DNA of 48,997 bases from Bifidobacterium breve. GTDB taxonomy: Bacteria; Actinomycetota; Acidimicrobiia; Acidimicrobiales; Ilumatobacteraceae. The position numbers and the translations under genes are program-made. Each line of letters opens with the position of its first letter. Position 1 is the stretch's first letter. Shown here piece by piece: positions 17,209 to 25,899 of the stretch. The notes under the pieces were generated by a model, which saw only the letters and a program-made list of their open reading frames with translations, had not been told where the DNA came from and ran no database searches. The DNA lies in contig CAMDEC010000005.1 in assembly GCA_945893395.1 (NCBI GenBank), positions 1 to 48,997 of the forward strand, given 5' to 3'.

Positions 17209-19119
17209 TTATGGCCGACCAATTGCTTGCATCATTAAATCGGCATAAATCTTTTGCCCTTCAGGCCGAATATGGATTTTGTCACTGTACAAGTACTCGG
17301 GGTGGGCCAAAGCAATTGAGTACCAATCCAAGATTTTGACATTTTCATATCGCAACGGCAACTCATTTATTCGTCGGTTATTCGTGTTTTGGCGCGCTTC
17401 GCTCGGCACATGCACGGTCACGAACAAAACCACTGGCACATCACGCAGCGGAACCATGATTTCATCCAAAGTTTTTTCGTCGACAGTATTGTTCGTCCCT
17501 AAATGAATGATCACCACCGACCCAAGACGATTTACTGACTTCATAAAATTCGCGATTTCAAGCGCCTGTCGATATGGTCGACTCTTCAAAGCGTCCACGG
17601 TGACGCCGCGTCGAGTTAAAACATTGGCTGCCCCCAACATCACCGAGTCACCAATCGCCAAAACATCGATCACCTGACCGTCAAGCGTGGTTGTTGCAGA
17701 CACGACTTGGCCCTCAATTGTCGTTGCCGTAACTGCGCTAGTTGCCTCGCTACCACCCAAGAAATCAACCGTGTTTCCTTCGTTGTCCGACAAGTTTTGC
17801 GCGATCTCATCGAGTTGCACCCGCGCAGTCGCCAAACTGACGACGCCAAACACCGGCAAAAGCGAAGCGAATGCCGCGAGCACGATGCGCCGCTGACGAC
17901 GCACAAGCTGCGCGCCAGCAACAGGCTGACGAAAGTCTTTCCACCAGCGTGATACAGCACCCTGGCGCACAGGTGTCTCGATATATCGATAACTCAACTC
18001 GGTCAACGCAAGTGCGAGCAATACCAAAACCACAAATTCATAGGCTGTCAAACCTTGACCCGCAAAGCGTCGATAAAACTGAAACACCGGCCAATGAAAT
18101 AGATAGAAGCCATACGAACGCCTGCCCAACCAAACCAAAACTGGGTTGCTCAAACTTCGCGCAAAAAATCTTGAACCCGGATGCACCGCGGCGGCAATGA
18201 CCGCCACGCTCGCAACATCAGTCAAGAAAAATCCGCCGCGAAACAGCAGGTCATAACCGACTGTTCCCTGATCGGTGCCCTCGGTTACAGTTTGAAATCG
18301 CCACGCCATCAACGCCAGTGCGACTAAACCGATAACGCCGATTACGTCAAAAAATTTGCTCGCCCCAGCCCGCGAACTTTGCAACAACCAGGGTCGCCAC
18401 CAAATCGCCAGTGCTGCACCGAGCAGCAAACCAGTTGAACGGGTGAATGTACCCAAAAATAAATAATCAACTCGCGAGACAGATTGTCCGAACAGGCTGG
18501 TGAACTGTTCTGGCGTGTCGGCAATCGTCGAGATCGTGCCCGTCTTGTAGACCACACCCATATAAACGGCAAGCGCAACTGCGAGGCCAAGGAACACCGC
18601 GCTCACAATTGGCAGACGTCGTTTGCCAAACCTGGCCACGACCAGCATCACGATTGGCCAGATCAAATAAAATTGTTCTTCAACCGCCAATGACCACAAA
18701 TGTCGCAACGGTACGAATTCGAAAGATGTGAAATAACTCGTGCCCACCCAAATCTGAAACCAGTTGAAGCCATAAAATAATGCCGCGACTACATCACCGC
18801 GCAAAGTGCCGAGAATATCCCGCTGAAAGATCGCGGCAAAAACCACCACACCCAAAACAACAACCCATAGCGCTGGCAACAAGCGTCGCGCCCGACGCAA
18901 CCAGAACTGTTTCAGGCTGACCGTGCCATTGGCCTCAGACTCGGCAAGTAACAACAGGGTGATCAGATAGCCGCTAATCACGAAGAACACTTCAACGCCA
19001 AGAAATCCACCCGGTAACCAGAGTTTGTTGGCGTGATAAACAATCACAGCCAAAACCGAGAGGGCACGAAGGCCGTCAAGCGACGGAATATATGTCAAAA
19101 GATCAGATCGTTTATTCAT
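17209..19119 (-). CDS. OafA/YrhL-type membrane acyltransferase with C-terminal SGNH domain
   Basis: A 636-residue membrane protein that probably O-acetylates a cell-surface glycan or peptidoglycan. The N-terminal acyltransferase-3 domain (about residues 8–390, ten or more helices) begins with YIPSLDGLRALSVLAVIVYH, in which His29 is the family's catalytic histidine. A periplasmic C-terminal SGNH hydrolase-like domain starts near 483, with the Ser motif AIGDSVMLG (Ser492), GTNN (about 542–545) and the Asp613/His616 pair in SDKIHIRPEG. All catalytic positions look intact. Such two-domain proteins transfer acetyl groups across the membrane. It begins 13 bases after the end of sucD, so it may be the last gene of the sucCD transcript. 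Confidence 0.9.
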   Translation of the reverse strand: MNKRSDLLTYIPSLDGLRALSVLAVIVYHANKLWLPGGFLGVEVFFVISGYLITLLLLAESEANGTVSLKQFWLRRARRLLPALWVVVLGVVVFAAIFQRDILGTLRGDVVAALFYGFNWFQIWVGTSYFTSFEFVPLRHLWSLAVEEQFYLIWPIVMLVVARFGKRRLPIVSAVFLGLAVALAVYMGVVYKTGTISTIADTPEQFTSLFGQSVSRVDYLFLGTFTRSTGLLLGAALAIWWRPWLLQSSRAGASKFFDVIGVIGLVALALMAWRFQTVTEGTDQGTVGYDLLFRGGFFLTDVASVAVIAAAVHPGSRFFARSLSNPVLVWLGRRSYGFYLFHWPVFQFYRRFAGQGLTAYEFVVLVLLALALTELSYRYIETPVRQGAVSRWWKDFRQPVAGAQLVRRQRRIVLAAFASLLPVFGVVSLATARVQLDEIAQNLSDNEGNTVDFLGGSEATSAVTATTIEGQVVSATTTLDGQVIDVLAIGDSVMLGAANVLTRRGVTVDALKSRPYRQALEIANFMKSVNRLGSVVIIHLGTNNTVDEKTLDEIMVPLRDVPVVLFVTVHVPSEARQNTNNRRINELPLRYENVKILDWYSIALAHPEYLYSDKIHIRPEGQKIYADLMMQAIGRP

Positions 19120-19132
19120 CGAACACTAAGTC

Positions 19133-20029
19133 TTACATTGATGCGATTATTTGTGCCATCAGCTCGCACGCTTCAGTCGGGTTCAAACCAACCTTGACAC
19201 CAGCACTATTCAAAGCATCCATCTTGCCTTGCGCCGTGCCTTTGCCTCCAGAAACGATCGCACCGGCATGTCCCATTTTTTTGCCGGCTGGTGCTGTGAC
19301 ACCTGCGATATAAGCGCTCATCGGTTTCGTCACATGGGTCATGATGAATTCGGCTGCCTCTTCTTCTGCTGCGCCACCAATTTCACCGATCATGATGATC
19401 GCATGCGTTTCAGGATCAGATTGAAATTCGGCCAAACAATCTACGAACGAGGTGCCGGGCACGGGGTCACCACCAATGCCGACGCAAGTCGACACACCGA
19501 TGTTGCGTTGTTTCAATTCGTACAGCGCCTGATAAGTCAGCGTGCCCGAGCGCGAAACGATGCCGACATTGGGGCCCTTTGCAGTTGGCAGCGCGGCGAT
19601 CTCGCCAGCCGTGATGCCGATATTGCACTTACCCGGGCTGATGATGCCAGGACAATTCGGCCCAAGCAATCGAGTCTTGGGAAAATCGCGTTGCAATGTT
19701 GCAAACACTCGCGCCTCGTCTTGTGCGGGCACACCTTCTGTAATGCAAACCACGAAACCAATGCCGGCTCGTGCGGCTTCAAGAATTGCTTCTGGTGCGG
19801 CCTTTGGTGGCACTGCAATGAACGAAGCAGTCGCACCTGTTGCAGCGACTGCGCTCTCAACCGTGTCGTAGATTTTGATTCCTTCGACATCTTGACCCGC
19901 TTTGCCCGGAGTTACACCAGCGACAACTTGCGTGCCATAGTCGCGATTGCGCAAACCATGAAACCGACCTTGCCCTCCCGTCAAACCCTGAACGAGTACC
20001 TTGGTTTTTTCGTTGACGAAAATCGCCAT
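19133..20029 (-). CDS. sucD: Succinyl-CoA ligase alpha subunit
   Basis: CoA-binding, phospho-histidine subunit of succinyl-CoA synthetase, 298 residues. The CoA-binding Rossmann domain holds VQGLTGGQGRFH (13–24) and GVTPGKAG (38–45). The ligase domain contains GPNCPGIISPGKCNIGI (123–139), GEIGGAAEEEAAEF and the phosphorylated histidine His254 in KMGHAGAIVSGGKGTAQGK. It makes succinate and ATP (or GTP) from succinyl-CoA in the TCA cycle. It follows sucC with a single-base gap, and GGGAAG precedes its ATG. Confidence 0.97.
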   Translation of the reverse strand: MAIFVNEKTKVLVQGLTGGQGRFHGLRNRDYGTQVVAGVTPGKAGQDVEGIKIYDTVESAVAATGATASFIAVPPKAAPEAILEAARAGIGFVVCITEGVPAQDEARVFATLQRDFPKTRLLGPNCPGIISPGKCNIGITAGEIAALPTAKGPNVGIVSRSGTLTYQALYELKQRNIGVSTCVGIGGDPVPGTSFVDCLAEFQSDPETHAIIMIGEIGGAAEEEAAEFIMTHVTKPMSAYIAGVTAPAGKKMGHAGAIVSGGKGTAQGKMDALNSAGVKVGLNPTEACELMAQIIASM

Positions 20030-20030
20030 G

Positions 20031-21182
20031 TTATTTCTTCCCTGCGATTTCGACTGCGCTGCGGGCAGCCTCGAGCATCGTCGATCGCGAAATTAATTGT
20101 GACTCGGCGATGCCGGCTGCGGCAATAATCGCTCGTCCTTCTGTCGCGTTTGTGCCGTCAAGTCGAATCACGATCGGCGCGCGCAACTTGACACGCTTAA
20201 TCACTTCGACGATGCCCTTGGCGACTTCATCACCTCGGGTGATGCCACCGAAAATATTGATGAAAATGCTCTTGACCTTTGCATCTGAGTTAATAACCTC
20301 AAGCGCCGCGGTCATCAACTCGGCGTTCGCGCCGCCACCGATATCCAAGAAGTTTGCCGCTTTCCCACCAACTTGATTGACGACGTCCAGCGTGCTCATC
20401 GCCAAACCAGCACCGTTGGCGATGATGCCAACCGAGCCGTCAAGACCGATGTACTGCAGATTTTTTTCACGCGCAAGACTCTCGCGCTCGTCTAGTTCTT
20501 CGGTGGCGCGATACTCGTCCCACTCGGGGTGACGAAACGCCGCGTTGTCATCGAGCGTGACCTTGGCGTCGAGGGCGTGCACCTCGCCATTTGGTTTCAA
20601 AATCAGCGGATTAATCTCTGCCAAGTCGCAATCACCCTTGGTGAAGCACTCGTAAAGTTTGACCAGCATCGCCGCCACACCGTCTTGAGCTTTTTCAGAA
20701 ATACGCGCATCGACCACGGCACGTTTTGCCGCATCAAGAGTTAGTCCTTCGACTGGGTTGACATGCAACTTGACTATCGCTGTTGGATCGACAACGGCCA
20801 CGTGTTCGATCTCAACGCCGCCCTGAGCCGAGAGCATCAACAGATGTCGCTTTGCCGAGCGGTCCAGTGTGAACGAAGCGTAATACTCTTCGGCGATATC
20901 AGAAGCGTGCTCAACCCACACGCGCTTAACGATGTGATTCTTGATGTTCATCCCCAAAATATTTTTCGCGTGCAACCGAACTTCGTCGGCGTTGTTCGCC
21001 AACTTGATGCCCCCGGCTTTGCCTCGACCGCCAACTTGCACTTGCGCTTTGATCACGACGGGATACTTCGCGAGTTCGGCTTGCGCAACCGCTTCGTCGA
21101 CGGTTAGCGCGACACCACCAGCAGAGACTGCAATGTCGTATCGCGCGAAATACTGTTTGCCCTGGTACTCAAATAAATCCAC
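20031..21182 (-). CDS. sucC: Succinyl-CoA ligase beta subunit
   Basis: Nucleotide-specificity subunit of succinyl-CoA synthetase, 383 residues. It opens with the ATP-grasp domain (MDLFEYQGKQYFARYDI, then VVIKAQVQVGGRGKAGGIKL at about 42–61) and ends with the ligase domain (GLDGSVGIIANGAGLAMSTLD, then IFINIFGGITRGDEVA). Translation starts at GTG with AGAGG 7 nt upstream. It lies 14 bases after the cobalamin-binding mutase subunit gene and immediately before sucD, so the three genes form one transcription unit. Confidence 0.97.
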   Translation of the reverse strand: MDLFEYQGKQYFARYDIAVSAGGVALTVDEAVAQAELAKYPVVIKAQVQVGGRGKAGGIKLANNADEVRLHAKNILGMNIKNHIVKRVWVEHASDIAEEYYASFTLDRSAKRHLLMLSAQGGVEIEHVAVVDPTAIVKLHVNPVEGLTLDAAKRAVVDARISEKAQDGVAAMLVKLYECFTKGDCDLAEINPLILKPNGEVHALDAKVTLDDNAAFRHPEWDEYRATEELDERESLAREKNLQYIGLDGSVGIIANGAGLAMSTLDVVNQVGGKAANFLDIGGGANAELMTAALEVINSDAKVKSIFINIFGGITRGDEVAKGIVEVIKRVKLRAPIVIRLDGTNATEGRAIIAAAGIAESQLISRSTMLEAARSAVEIAGKK

Positions 21183-21196
21183 TTACAAACCTCTGT

Positions 21197-21604
21197 TCAA
21201 TTTTCGTCGCGCGAGTCGAGCGCCAACTCTAACCACTTGGCTATATCTCCGAGCGAAGAGCCTGGTCCGAAAATTTTGCCAACACCCTGTTGTTTGAGCA
21301 CAGCAACGTCATCTTTGGGAATAACCCCGCCACCAAAAATCAAGATCTCGCCACGTTTACGATTTCGCAACTCTTCAATCACCCGAGGGAAAAGCGTCAG
21401 ATGAGCGCCCGACAACAGCGACAAACCCACGGCATCTGCGTCTTCTTGCAGCACCGTTTCGGCGATCTGCTCGGGCGTCTGGTGCAAACCCGTATAAATG
21501 ACCTCAAAACCGTGGTCGCGCAGCGCACGGGTAATCGTCTTGGCCCCACGGTCATGGCCATCAAGACCAGGCTTTGCGACGACTACGCGATAATTTCGTT
21601 TCAC
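21197..21604 (-). CDS. Cobalamin-binding small subunit of an acyl-CoA mutase (methylmalonyl-CoA mutase type)
   Basis: A 135-residue stand-alone B12-binding domain. The cobalamin motif DxHxxG is DGHDRG (residues 15–20), followed by SLLSGAHLTLFPRVIEEL and the nucleotide-tail loop FGGGVIPKDD, as in the C-terminal domain of methylmalonyl-CoA mutase and in split mutases such as HcmB. The substrate-binding large subunit is not in this window. The placement directly before sucC (14-base gap) supports methylmalonyl-CoA to succinyl-CoA conversion feeding the TCA cycle, but a hydroxyisobutyryl- or ethylmalonyl-type mutase is possible. The start codon is GTG. It diverges from the gene at 21624. Confidence 0.9.
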   Translation of the reverse strand: MKRNYRVVVAKPGLDGHDRGAKTITRALRDHGFEVIYTGLHQTPEQIAETVLQEDADAVGLSLLSGAHLTLFPRVIEELRNRKRGEILIFGGGVIPKDDVAVLKQQGVGKIFGPGSSLGDIAKWLELALDSRDEN

Positions 21605-21611
21605 GACTCAA

Positions 21612-21617
21612 TAACCT
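21612..21617 (+). promoter_or_regulatory. Candidate leaderless -10 element TAACCT
   Basis: TAACCT (TANNNT) ends 6 nt before the ATG at 21624. No ribosome site is present in the 19-bp divergent spacer. Confidence 0.4.
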
Positions 21618-21623
21618 TACGAC

Positions 21624-22103
21624 ATGCGCCGTATCGAATTCACATCGCCAATTAGTCGCGCAGTTGCACCAGTTGTCGGGGGCATTCTCGGGTTCGCGGT
21701 TTTGTTCGGTGTGACTTGGATTTTCGCGGGCATGGCCACCGACAATCGCCAACGCAACCCAGAAACAATCCCACAAACTTTCGAAATTGGTCGAGTTGAC
21801 GATATCGCAAAACTAGTCAGCGAAGGTGGCCCGATTCTTTATCCAGACTTGCGCGACTCAACCGGCAAAAGATCCATCGTGATCGATCACCTGGGCGACG
21901 ACCCGGCAAAAGGCTGGCAGGTTTATTACGCCTACCCCGCTGACCGCGATGAGACTTGCCTTGTTGAGCACATTCAAGACTCTCGAAATTTTACGGACTG
22001 CGAAGGTCGCACACTCGACGTCGAAGAGTTGCGGTTGCCGCTAGATGTACGACCAATTGTCGAAAATTTGAAAACTCTGTTGATCGATTTACGCGCCGAC
22101 TAA
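21624..22103 (+). CDS. Single-pass membrane protein of unknown function
   Basis: A 159-residue protein I do not recognise. One hydrophobic segment near residues 13–33 (VAPVVGGILGFAVLFGVTWIF) follows a short basic N-terminus, and the remaining ~125 residues are polar and probably outside the membrane. Features of the soluble part are IVIDHLGDDPAKGWQVYYAYPADRD and a two-cysteine segment (CLVEHIQDSRNFTDCEGRTL). The Cys…DCEGRTLD pattern recalls the end of Rieske domains, but no CxH ligand pairs exist, so I do not call it so. It has a leaderless-like promoter and converges on the helicase gene 23 bases away. Confidence 0.75.
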   Translation: MRRIEFTSPISRAVAPVVGGILGFAVLFGVTWIFAGMATDNRQRNPETIPQTFEIGRVDDIAKLVSEGGPILYPDLRDSTGKRSIVIDHLGDDPAKGWQVYYAYPADRDETCLVEHIQDSRNFTDCEGRTLDVEELRLPLDVRPIVENLKTLLIDLRAD

Positions 22104-22126
22104 AAATCTGCATGCCAACAATTTGA

Positions 22127-24349
22127 CTAATTGATTTTTTTGAGCGGTGCCCACGCCAGGGCTAAATGTTTTTTACCGTGATTTACGAACTCGATAGTTG
22201 CTTCTGTTGATTCACCAGAGCCACGAATGTTGATGATTACTCCCTCGCCAAACGACGGATGCTCGACATCGTCACCAACTTTCAACCCAGAGTTTGCGCC
22301 AGTCAGGTCGCCAACCGCTTCGCCTTCGCGACGATATTTTGGCACCGTCGCCCGAGTCCACTCGATTTTCTTTCCAGTATTCTGCTCGGGCCTTGGTCGA
22401 TAACTGCCACGACCCTCATCGGCGCCAGAATCAACGCTGCCTTCGCGTTGCAACAACTCGCCGGGAATTTCATCCAAGAAGCGTGACGGCGGGTTGTACT
22501 GCGACGAGCCATAAAGATTTCGGCTCCAGGCATGCGACAAGAACAATTTTTCTTTGGCTCGAGTGATGCCGACATACGCCAAGCGACGCTCTTCTTCGAG
22601 TTCACTCTGGTCGTTCAAGGCGCGACTATGGGGAAAGATGCCTTCTTCCATGCCAACGATAAACACGACAGGAAACTCGAGTCCCTTGGCTGAATGCAAA
22701 GTCATCAGCGTGACGTGATTGTCTGAGTCAATTTGATCGGTGTCGGCAACCAGCGCCACTTGCTCTAAAAATTCGTCGACTTGCGTGAACTCACTGGCGC
22801 TGCCGATCAGTTCTGCCAAGTTTTCATAACGACCGTCTGATTCGACTGTGCCTTCGGCTTGCAATTCGCTCAGATACCCGCTGGCCTCGAGCGCATGTCG
22901 CAAAACTGGCCCAGGACCCTGCCCTAAACGCGACTCGAGGTCGTCGATCAAAGCGACGAAACTAGCGATGCCCTTGGCTGCGGCGGCTCCGATGCCTGCT
23001 TCTGCGGTTCGACGCAGAGCAATCGCAAACGCAATCTGTTCTTTGTTGGCATAAGCATCAAGGCGGTCTACGGTTGTGTCGCCGATGCCACGCTTTGGCA
23101 CATTCAAAATTCGCTTCAGGCTGACTTCGTCAAGCGGGTTCGCCGCACAACGAATATACGCCAACGCATCTTTGATTTCGCGGCGGTCATAGAACCGAGT
23201 GCCACCAATAACTTTGTACGGCACACCCGCCTGCATCAGGCTCTCTTCCAAGATTCGACTCTGGGCGTTGGTGCGATAAAACACCGCCATCTCGCGCCAC
23301 TCGCGACCATCACTCTTTTTCATCTGCGCAAGTTGCGAGATCACCCAATTGGCTTCGTTGTATTCATCGTCGGCATAGAAGCGCACGACACGATCACCTT
23401 TACCAAGTTCGGTCCAGAGTTCTTTGGGTTTGCGTTCGGCGTTGTTGGTAATAACTGCATTTGCCGCATCCAAAATGGTTTGCGTGCTGCGATAGTTCTG
23501 CGCCAGAACCACAACCGTGACTTCAGGAAATGCCGTCTCGAACTGCAGAATATTTCTAAAATCTGCACCGCGAAAGCGATAGACCGATTGGTCGGTGTCG
23601 CCAACCACACAGACATTGTGATGCGCGTCTGCCAACATCATCACGATCGCGTTCTGCGCGATATTCGTGTCTTGATATTCGTCGATCAAAATATGTTCGA
23701 AGCGTTGTTGATATTGCGTCAAGACATCTTTGTGTTCGCGAAACAGTTTTACCGTGTTGATCAACAAGTCGTCAAAGTCCATCGCCCCGGCTTTTAACAA
23801 CCGCGATTGATATTCGGAATAAATCTCGGCGTATTTCGTGTCGAACACATTGTCGGCGCTGGACAACGCTTCGTCAGGGGAAATCAACTCGTTTTTCCAC
23901 AGGCTGATTCGGGCGTGCACACCTCGCGCCGGAAACCGCTTGGCGTCTAATCCGCGATCGCGAATGACATAACCGACCAAACGCTGTGCATCCGACTGAT
24001 CGTAAATTGAAAATGTTTTTGGATATCCGATCTGCTCGGCTTGCATCCGCAAAATTCGCACACACGCGGCATGAAACGTGCTGACCCACATGCGCTCGGC
24101 AACTTTGCCCACGAGTGCCTCGACTCGTTCGCGCATCTCACCAGCAGCCTTGTTGGTGAACGTGATTGCCAAAATTCGCATCGGGTGCGTGCCCTGACTA
24201 ATTAGATGCGCGACGCGATGCGTCAATACTCGCGTCTTGCCCGAACCCGCCCCCGCAACGACCAATAGCGGCCCGCTCGGGTGCAACACCGCGTCTTGCT
24301 GGTCGGGGTTGAGCGACGCAATGTCTAATGACTTTTTCTCTGACACCAC
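22127..24349 (-). CDS. pcrA: UvrD/PcrA-type superfamily 1 DNA helicase
   Basis: A 740-residue ATP-dependent 3'–5' DNA helicase used in repair and in clearing recombination or replication blocks. The Q-motif LNPDQQDAVLH is followed by Walker A AGAGSGKT (about 32–39), motif II ILIDEYQDTN, motif III GDTDQSVYRFRGAD, motif IV LAQNYRST and motif VI VGITRAKEKLFLSHAWSR. The last ~65 residues contain the small C-terminal Tudor-like RNA-polymerase-binding domain (GDDVEHPSFGEGVIINI), which favours PcrA over Rep. Translation begins at the first of two tandem GTGs, since a TAGTCT -10 element lies exactly 6 nt upstream. Confidence 0.95.
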   Translation of the reverse strand: MVSEKKSLDIASLNPDQQDAVLHPSGPLLVVAGAGSGKTRVLTHRVAHLISQGTHPMRILAITFTNKAAGEMRERVEALVGKVAERMWVSTFHAACVRILRMQAEQIGYPKTFSIYDQSDAQRLVGYVIRDRGLDAKRFPARGVHARISLWKNELISPDEALSSADNVFDTKYAEIYSEYQSRLLKAGAMDFDDLLINTVKLFREHKDVLTQYQQRFEHILIDEYQDTNIAQNAIVMMLADAHHNVCVVGDTDQSVYRFRGADFRNILQFETAFPEVTVVVLAQNYRSTQTILDAANAVITNNAERKPKELWTELGKGDRVVRFYADDEYNEANWVISQLAQMKKSDGREWREMAVFYRTNAQSRILEESLMQAGVPYKVIGGTRFYDRREIKDALAYIRCAANPLDEVSLKRILNVPKRGIGDTTVDRLDAYANKEQIAFAIALRRTAEAGIGAAAAKGIASFVALIDDLESRLGQGPGPVLRHALEASGYLSELQAEGTVESDGRYENLAELIGSASEFTQVDEFLEQVALVADTDQIDSDNHVTLMTLHSAKGLEFPVVFIVGMEEGIFPHSRALNDQSELEEERRLAYVGITRAKEKLFLSHAWSRNLYGSSQYNPPSRFLDEIPGELLQREGSVDSGADEGRGSYRPRPEQNTGKKIEWTRATVPKYRREGEAVGDLTGANSGLKVGDDVEHPSFGEGVIINIRGSGESTEATIEFVNHGKKHLALAWAPLKKIN

Positions 24350-24355
24350 CCCAGC

Positions 24356-24361
24356 AGACTA
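24356..24361 (-). promoter_or_regulatory. pcrA: Candidate leaderless -10 element TAGTCT
   Basis: Read on the minus strand, TAGTCT (TANNNT) ends 6 nt before the first of two tandem GTG codons of the helicase gene, which decides the start. No ribosome site precedes it. Confidence 0.4.
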
Positions 24362-24412
24362 GGCGCACCGTATGCGACTATTACGACGCTTCATGGGGCA
24401 GAATCTTGGTTC

Positions 24413-25150
24413 GTGAGTAGTAACAAAAAACTAATTATTTTGCTGCCGCCATCTGAAGGCAAAGCGTTGTCGGGCAAAACTGGCACAAAATTCGCAGAGT
24501 CGAGCGGCACTTTTGGCAAGTCGCTCGGCAAACTGCGCGCGACCGTTATTACGGCGTTACGCGATGCGCGCGGTGGTTCGCCAAAATTGCTTGGTGTTTC
24601 TGGTGCACATCTTGCGCGAGCCCAACAAGCAAACCTCGCTCTGCGCGGCGCAAAAACATTGCCCGCATCGCAACGCTACACAGGGGTCGTTTGGGATCAT
24701 CTTGATCTCAGTTCGTTGCCTCTCGCGCTACAAAAAATTGCCGACAAAAATATCGTCATCGTTTCTGGTTTGCTTGGTCTCGTCGCGGCTGGCGACCCCA
24801 CGCCCGACTATCGCTTAAAGATTGGTGCCAGTCTTGCACCAATGGGCAAACTTTCATCTTGGTGGCGGGATGAACTTTCGCGGGTGCTCAACAGATATTG
24901 CGCGGGCGCCGTCATAGTTGACTTGCTGCCCCAAGAACATTCAGCGGCATTTGTCGCCGACAAAAAAGCAATCAGTCGTTATCTGCATGTCGACTTGACC
25001 ACAAAATCAGGCACTGCTGGTGGCCACGACGCCAAAGCCGCCAAAGGTCGACTTGCGAGGCATCTATTGCTCAACCGAACTGATCCAATTAAAGCACTGA
25101 AGTCGTTTAAAGACCCTAAATTCAAGGTGCGAATCTTAGAGCAGTTTTGA
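24413..25150 (+). CDS. yaaA: YaaA-family peroxide stress / DNA-protecting protein
   Basis: A 245-residue member of the YaaA (DUF328) family, which in E. coli lowers intracellular free iron during H2O2 stress and has a DNA-binding fold. Family blocks are KLIILLPPSEGKA (residues 5–17), ASQRYTGVVWDHLDLSSLP (about 85–103), VIVSGLLGLVAAGDPTPDYRLK and RYLHVDLTTKSGTAGGHDAK. It starts at GTG with no strong ribosome site. The 3' end overlaps the convergent dienelactone hydrolase-like gene by 15 bp. The exact role in this organism is inferred from the family. Confidence 0.9.
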   Translation: MSSNKKLIILLPPSEGKALSGKTGTKFAESSGTFGKSLGKLRATVITALRDARGGSPKLLGVSGAHLARAQQANLALRGAKTLPASQRYTGVVWDHLDLSSLPLALQKIADKNIVIVSGLLGLVAAGDPTPDYRLKIGASLAPMGKLSSWWRDELSRVLNRYCAGAVIVDLLPQEHSAAFVADKKAISRYLHVDLTTKSGTAGGHDAKAAKGRLARHLLLNRTDPIKALKSFKDPKFKVRILEQF

Positions 25151-25864
25151 TTTCAAAAACTCGAGAACTCGCTGCACACCGAGTTCTTGACGCTGTTCGG
25201 TCAACACTGAGTGATCAGACTTTGAAGTCGAATCGAACTCGACGGCGATAAACGCATCGCCGAGCAACTCGTGTAACTCGGCAAAACGCGTGCCGACAAG
25301 GCGGTCACCTTTGTAGCGCAGACCCAAAACCTGACAGCCTGCCTCGGCTCTTTGCGCGATTCGGCGCGTGTCTTGTGGTGAGAGATTCAAATCTGCCGAG
25401 CGGTTTGCGCCCAACGCAAACGGCAAACTCGGCTGCGACAAAACTGGTGCCAACATAATGTCGTCGACCATCATGCCGAGCGCAAAACCACCGCTAAAGC
25501 ACATACCGACTGCCCCAACACCTTTGCCGCCAATTTCTGCATACAGATATTTCGCCAGTGCGCGCAACCATGAAATGATCGGTGATGTCTTATTTAAAGC
25601 CATCGTCGTGAATTCGCGCGAGATGCATACTTTTGTTGCTGAACTCGCCATATATTTGCCGCTCGGTGGATCGCCGAAGTTGCCGACCAATAGCGGCATC
25701 ACCACTGTGAAACCCGCGGCAACAACTTCATCCGCGAATTTTTCAACTGCTGGTGTAATACCAGGTATCTCGTGGACGATTATTACAACTGACCCAGATC
25801 CTTTGCGGAAAGTTTCATGGGTTACACCGTCATTCGAAAACTTTGAGTGCGACCATCCGTTCAT
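25136..25864 (-). CDS. Dienelactone hydrolase family protein
   Basis: A 242-residue alpha/beta hydrolase of the DLH type, presumably cytoplasmic. Glu32 in HEIPG and Cys122 in GMCFSGGF match the family's Glu-activated cysteine nucleophile, and the acid and base are likely in GDRLVGTRF and SDHSVLT. A central segment (TKVCISREFTTMAL) replaces the usual DLH cap sequence. True substrates are uncertain, since few family members act on dienelactone. A TAAGTT element 7 nt before the ATG suggests a leaderless transcript. Confidence 0.88.
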   Translation of the reverse strand: MNGWSHSKFSNDGVTHETFRKGSGSVVIIVHEIPGITPAVEKFADEVVAAGFTVVMPLLVGNFGDPPSGKYMASSATKVCISREFTTMALNKTSPIISWLRALAKYLYAEIGGKGVGAVGMCFSGGFALGMMVDDIMLAPVLSQPSLPFALGANRSADLNLSPQDTRRIAQRAEAGCQVLGLRYKGDRLVGTRFAELHELLGDAFIAVEFDSTSKSDHSVLTEQRQELGVQRVLEFLKSKLL

Positions 25865-25871
25865 CGCTACT

Positions 25872-25877
25872 AACTTA
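25872..25877 (-). promoter_or_regulatory. Candidate leaderless -10 element TAAGTT
   Basis: On the minus strand TAAGTT (TANNNT) ends 7 nt before the ATG of the dienelactone hydrolase-like gene. No ribosome site is seen. Confidence 0.35.
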
Positions 25878-25899
25878 CACGCAACTTATGCACCGAAAT

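Noticed and set aside
19151-20128. 325-codon plus-strand open frame opposite sucD/sucC
   Set aside because: The product is rich in Cys, His and Arg with no motif; both real genes on the minus strand are certain.
21624-22103. Rieske-type protein call for the 159-residue membrane protein
   Set aside because: A DCEGRTLD-like end is present but no CxH…CxxH ligands exist.
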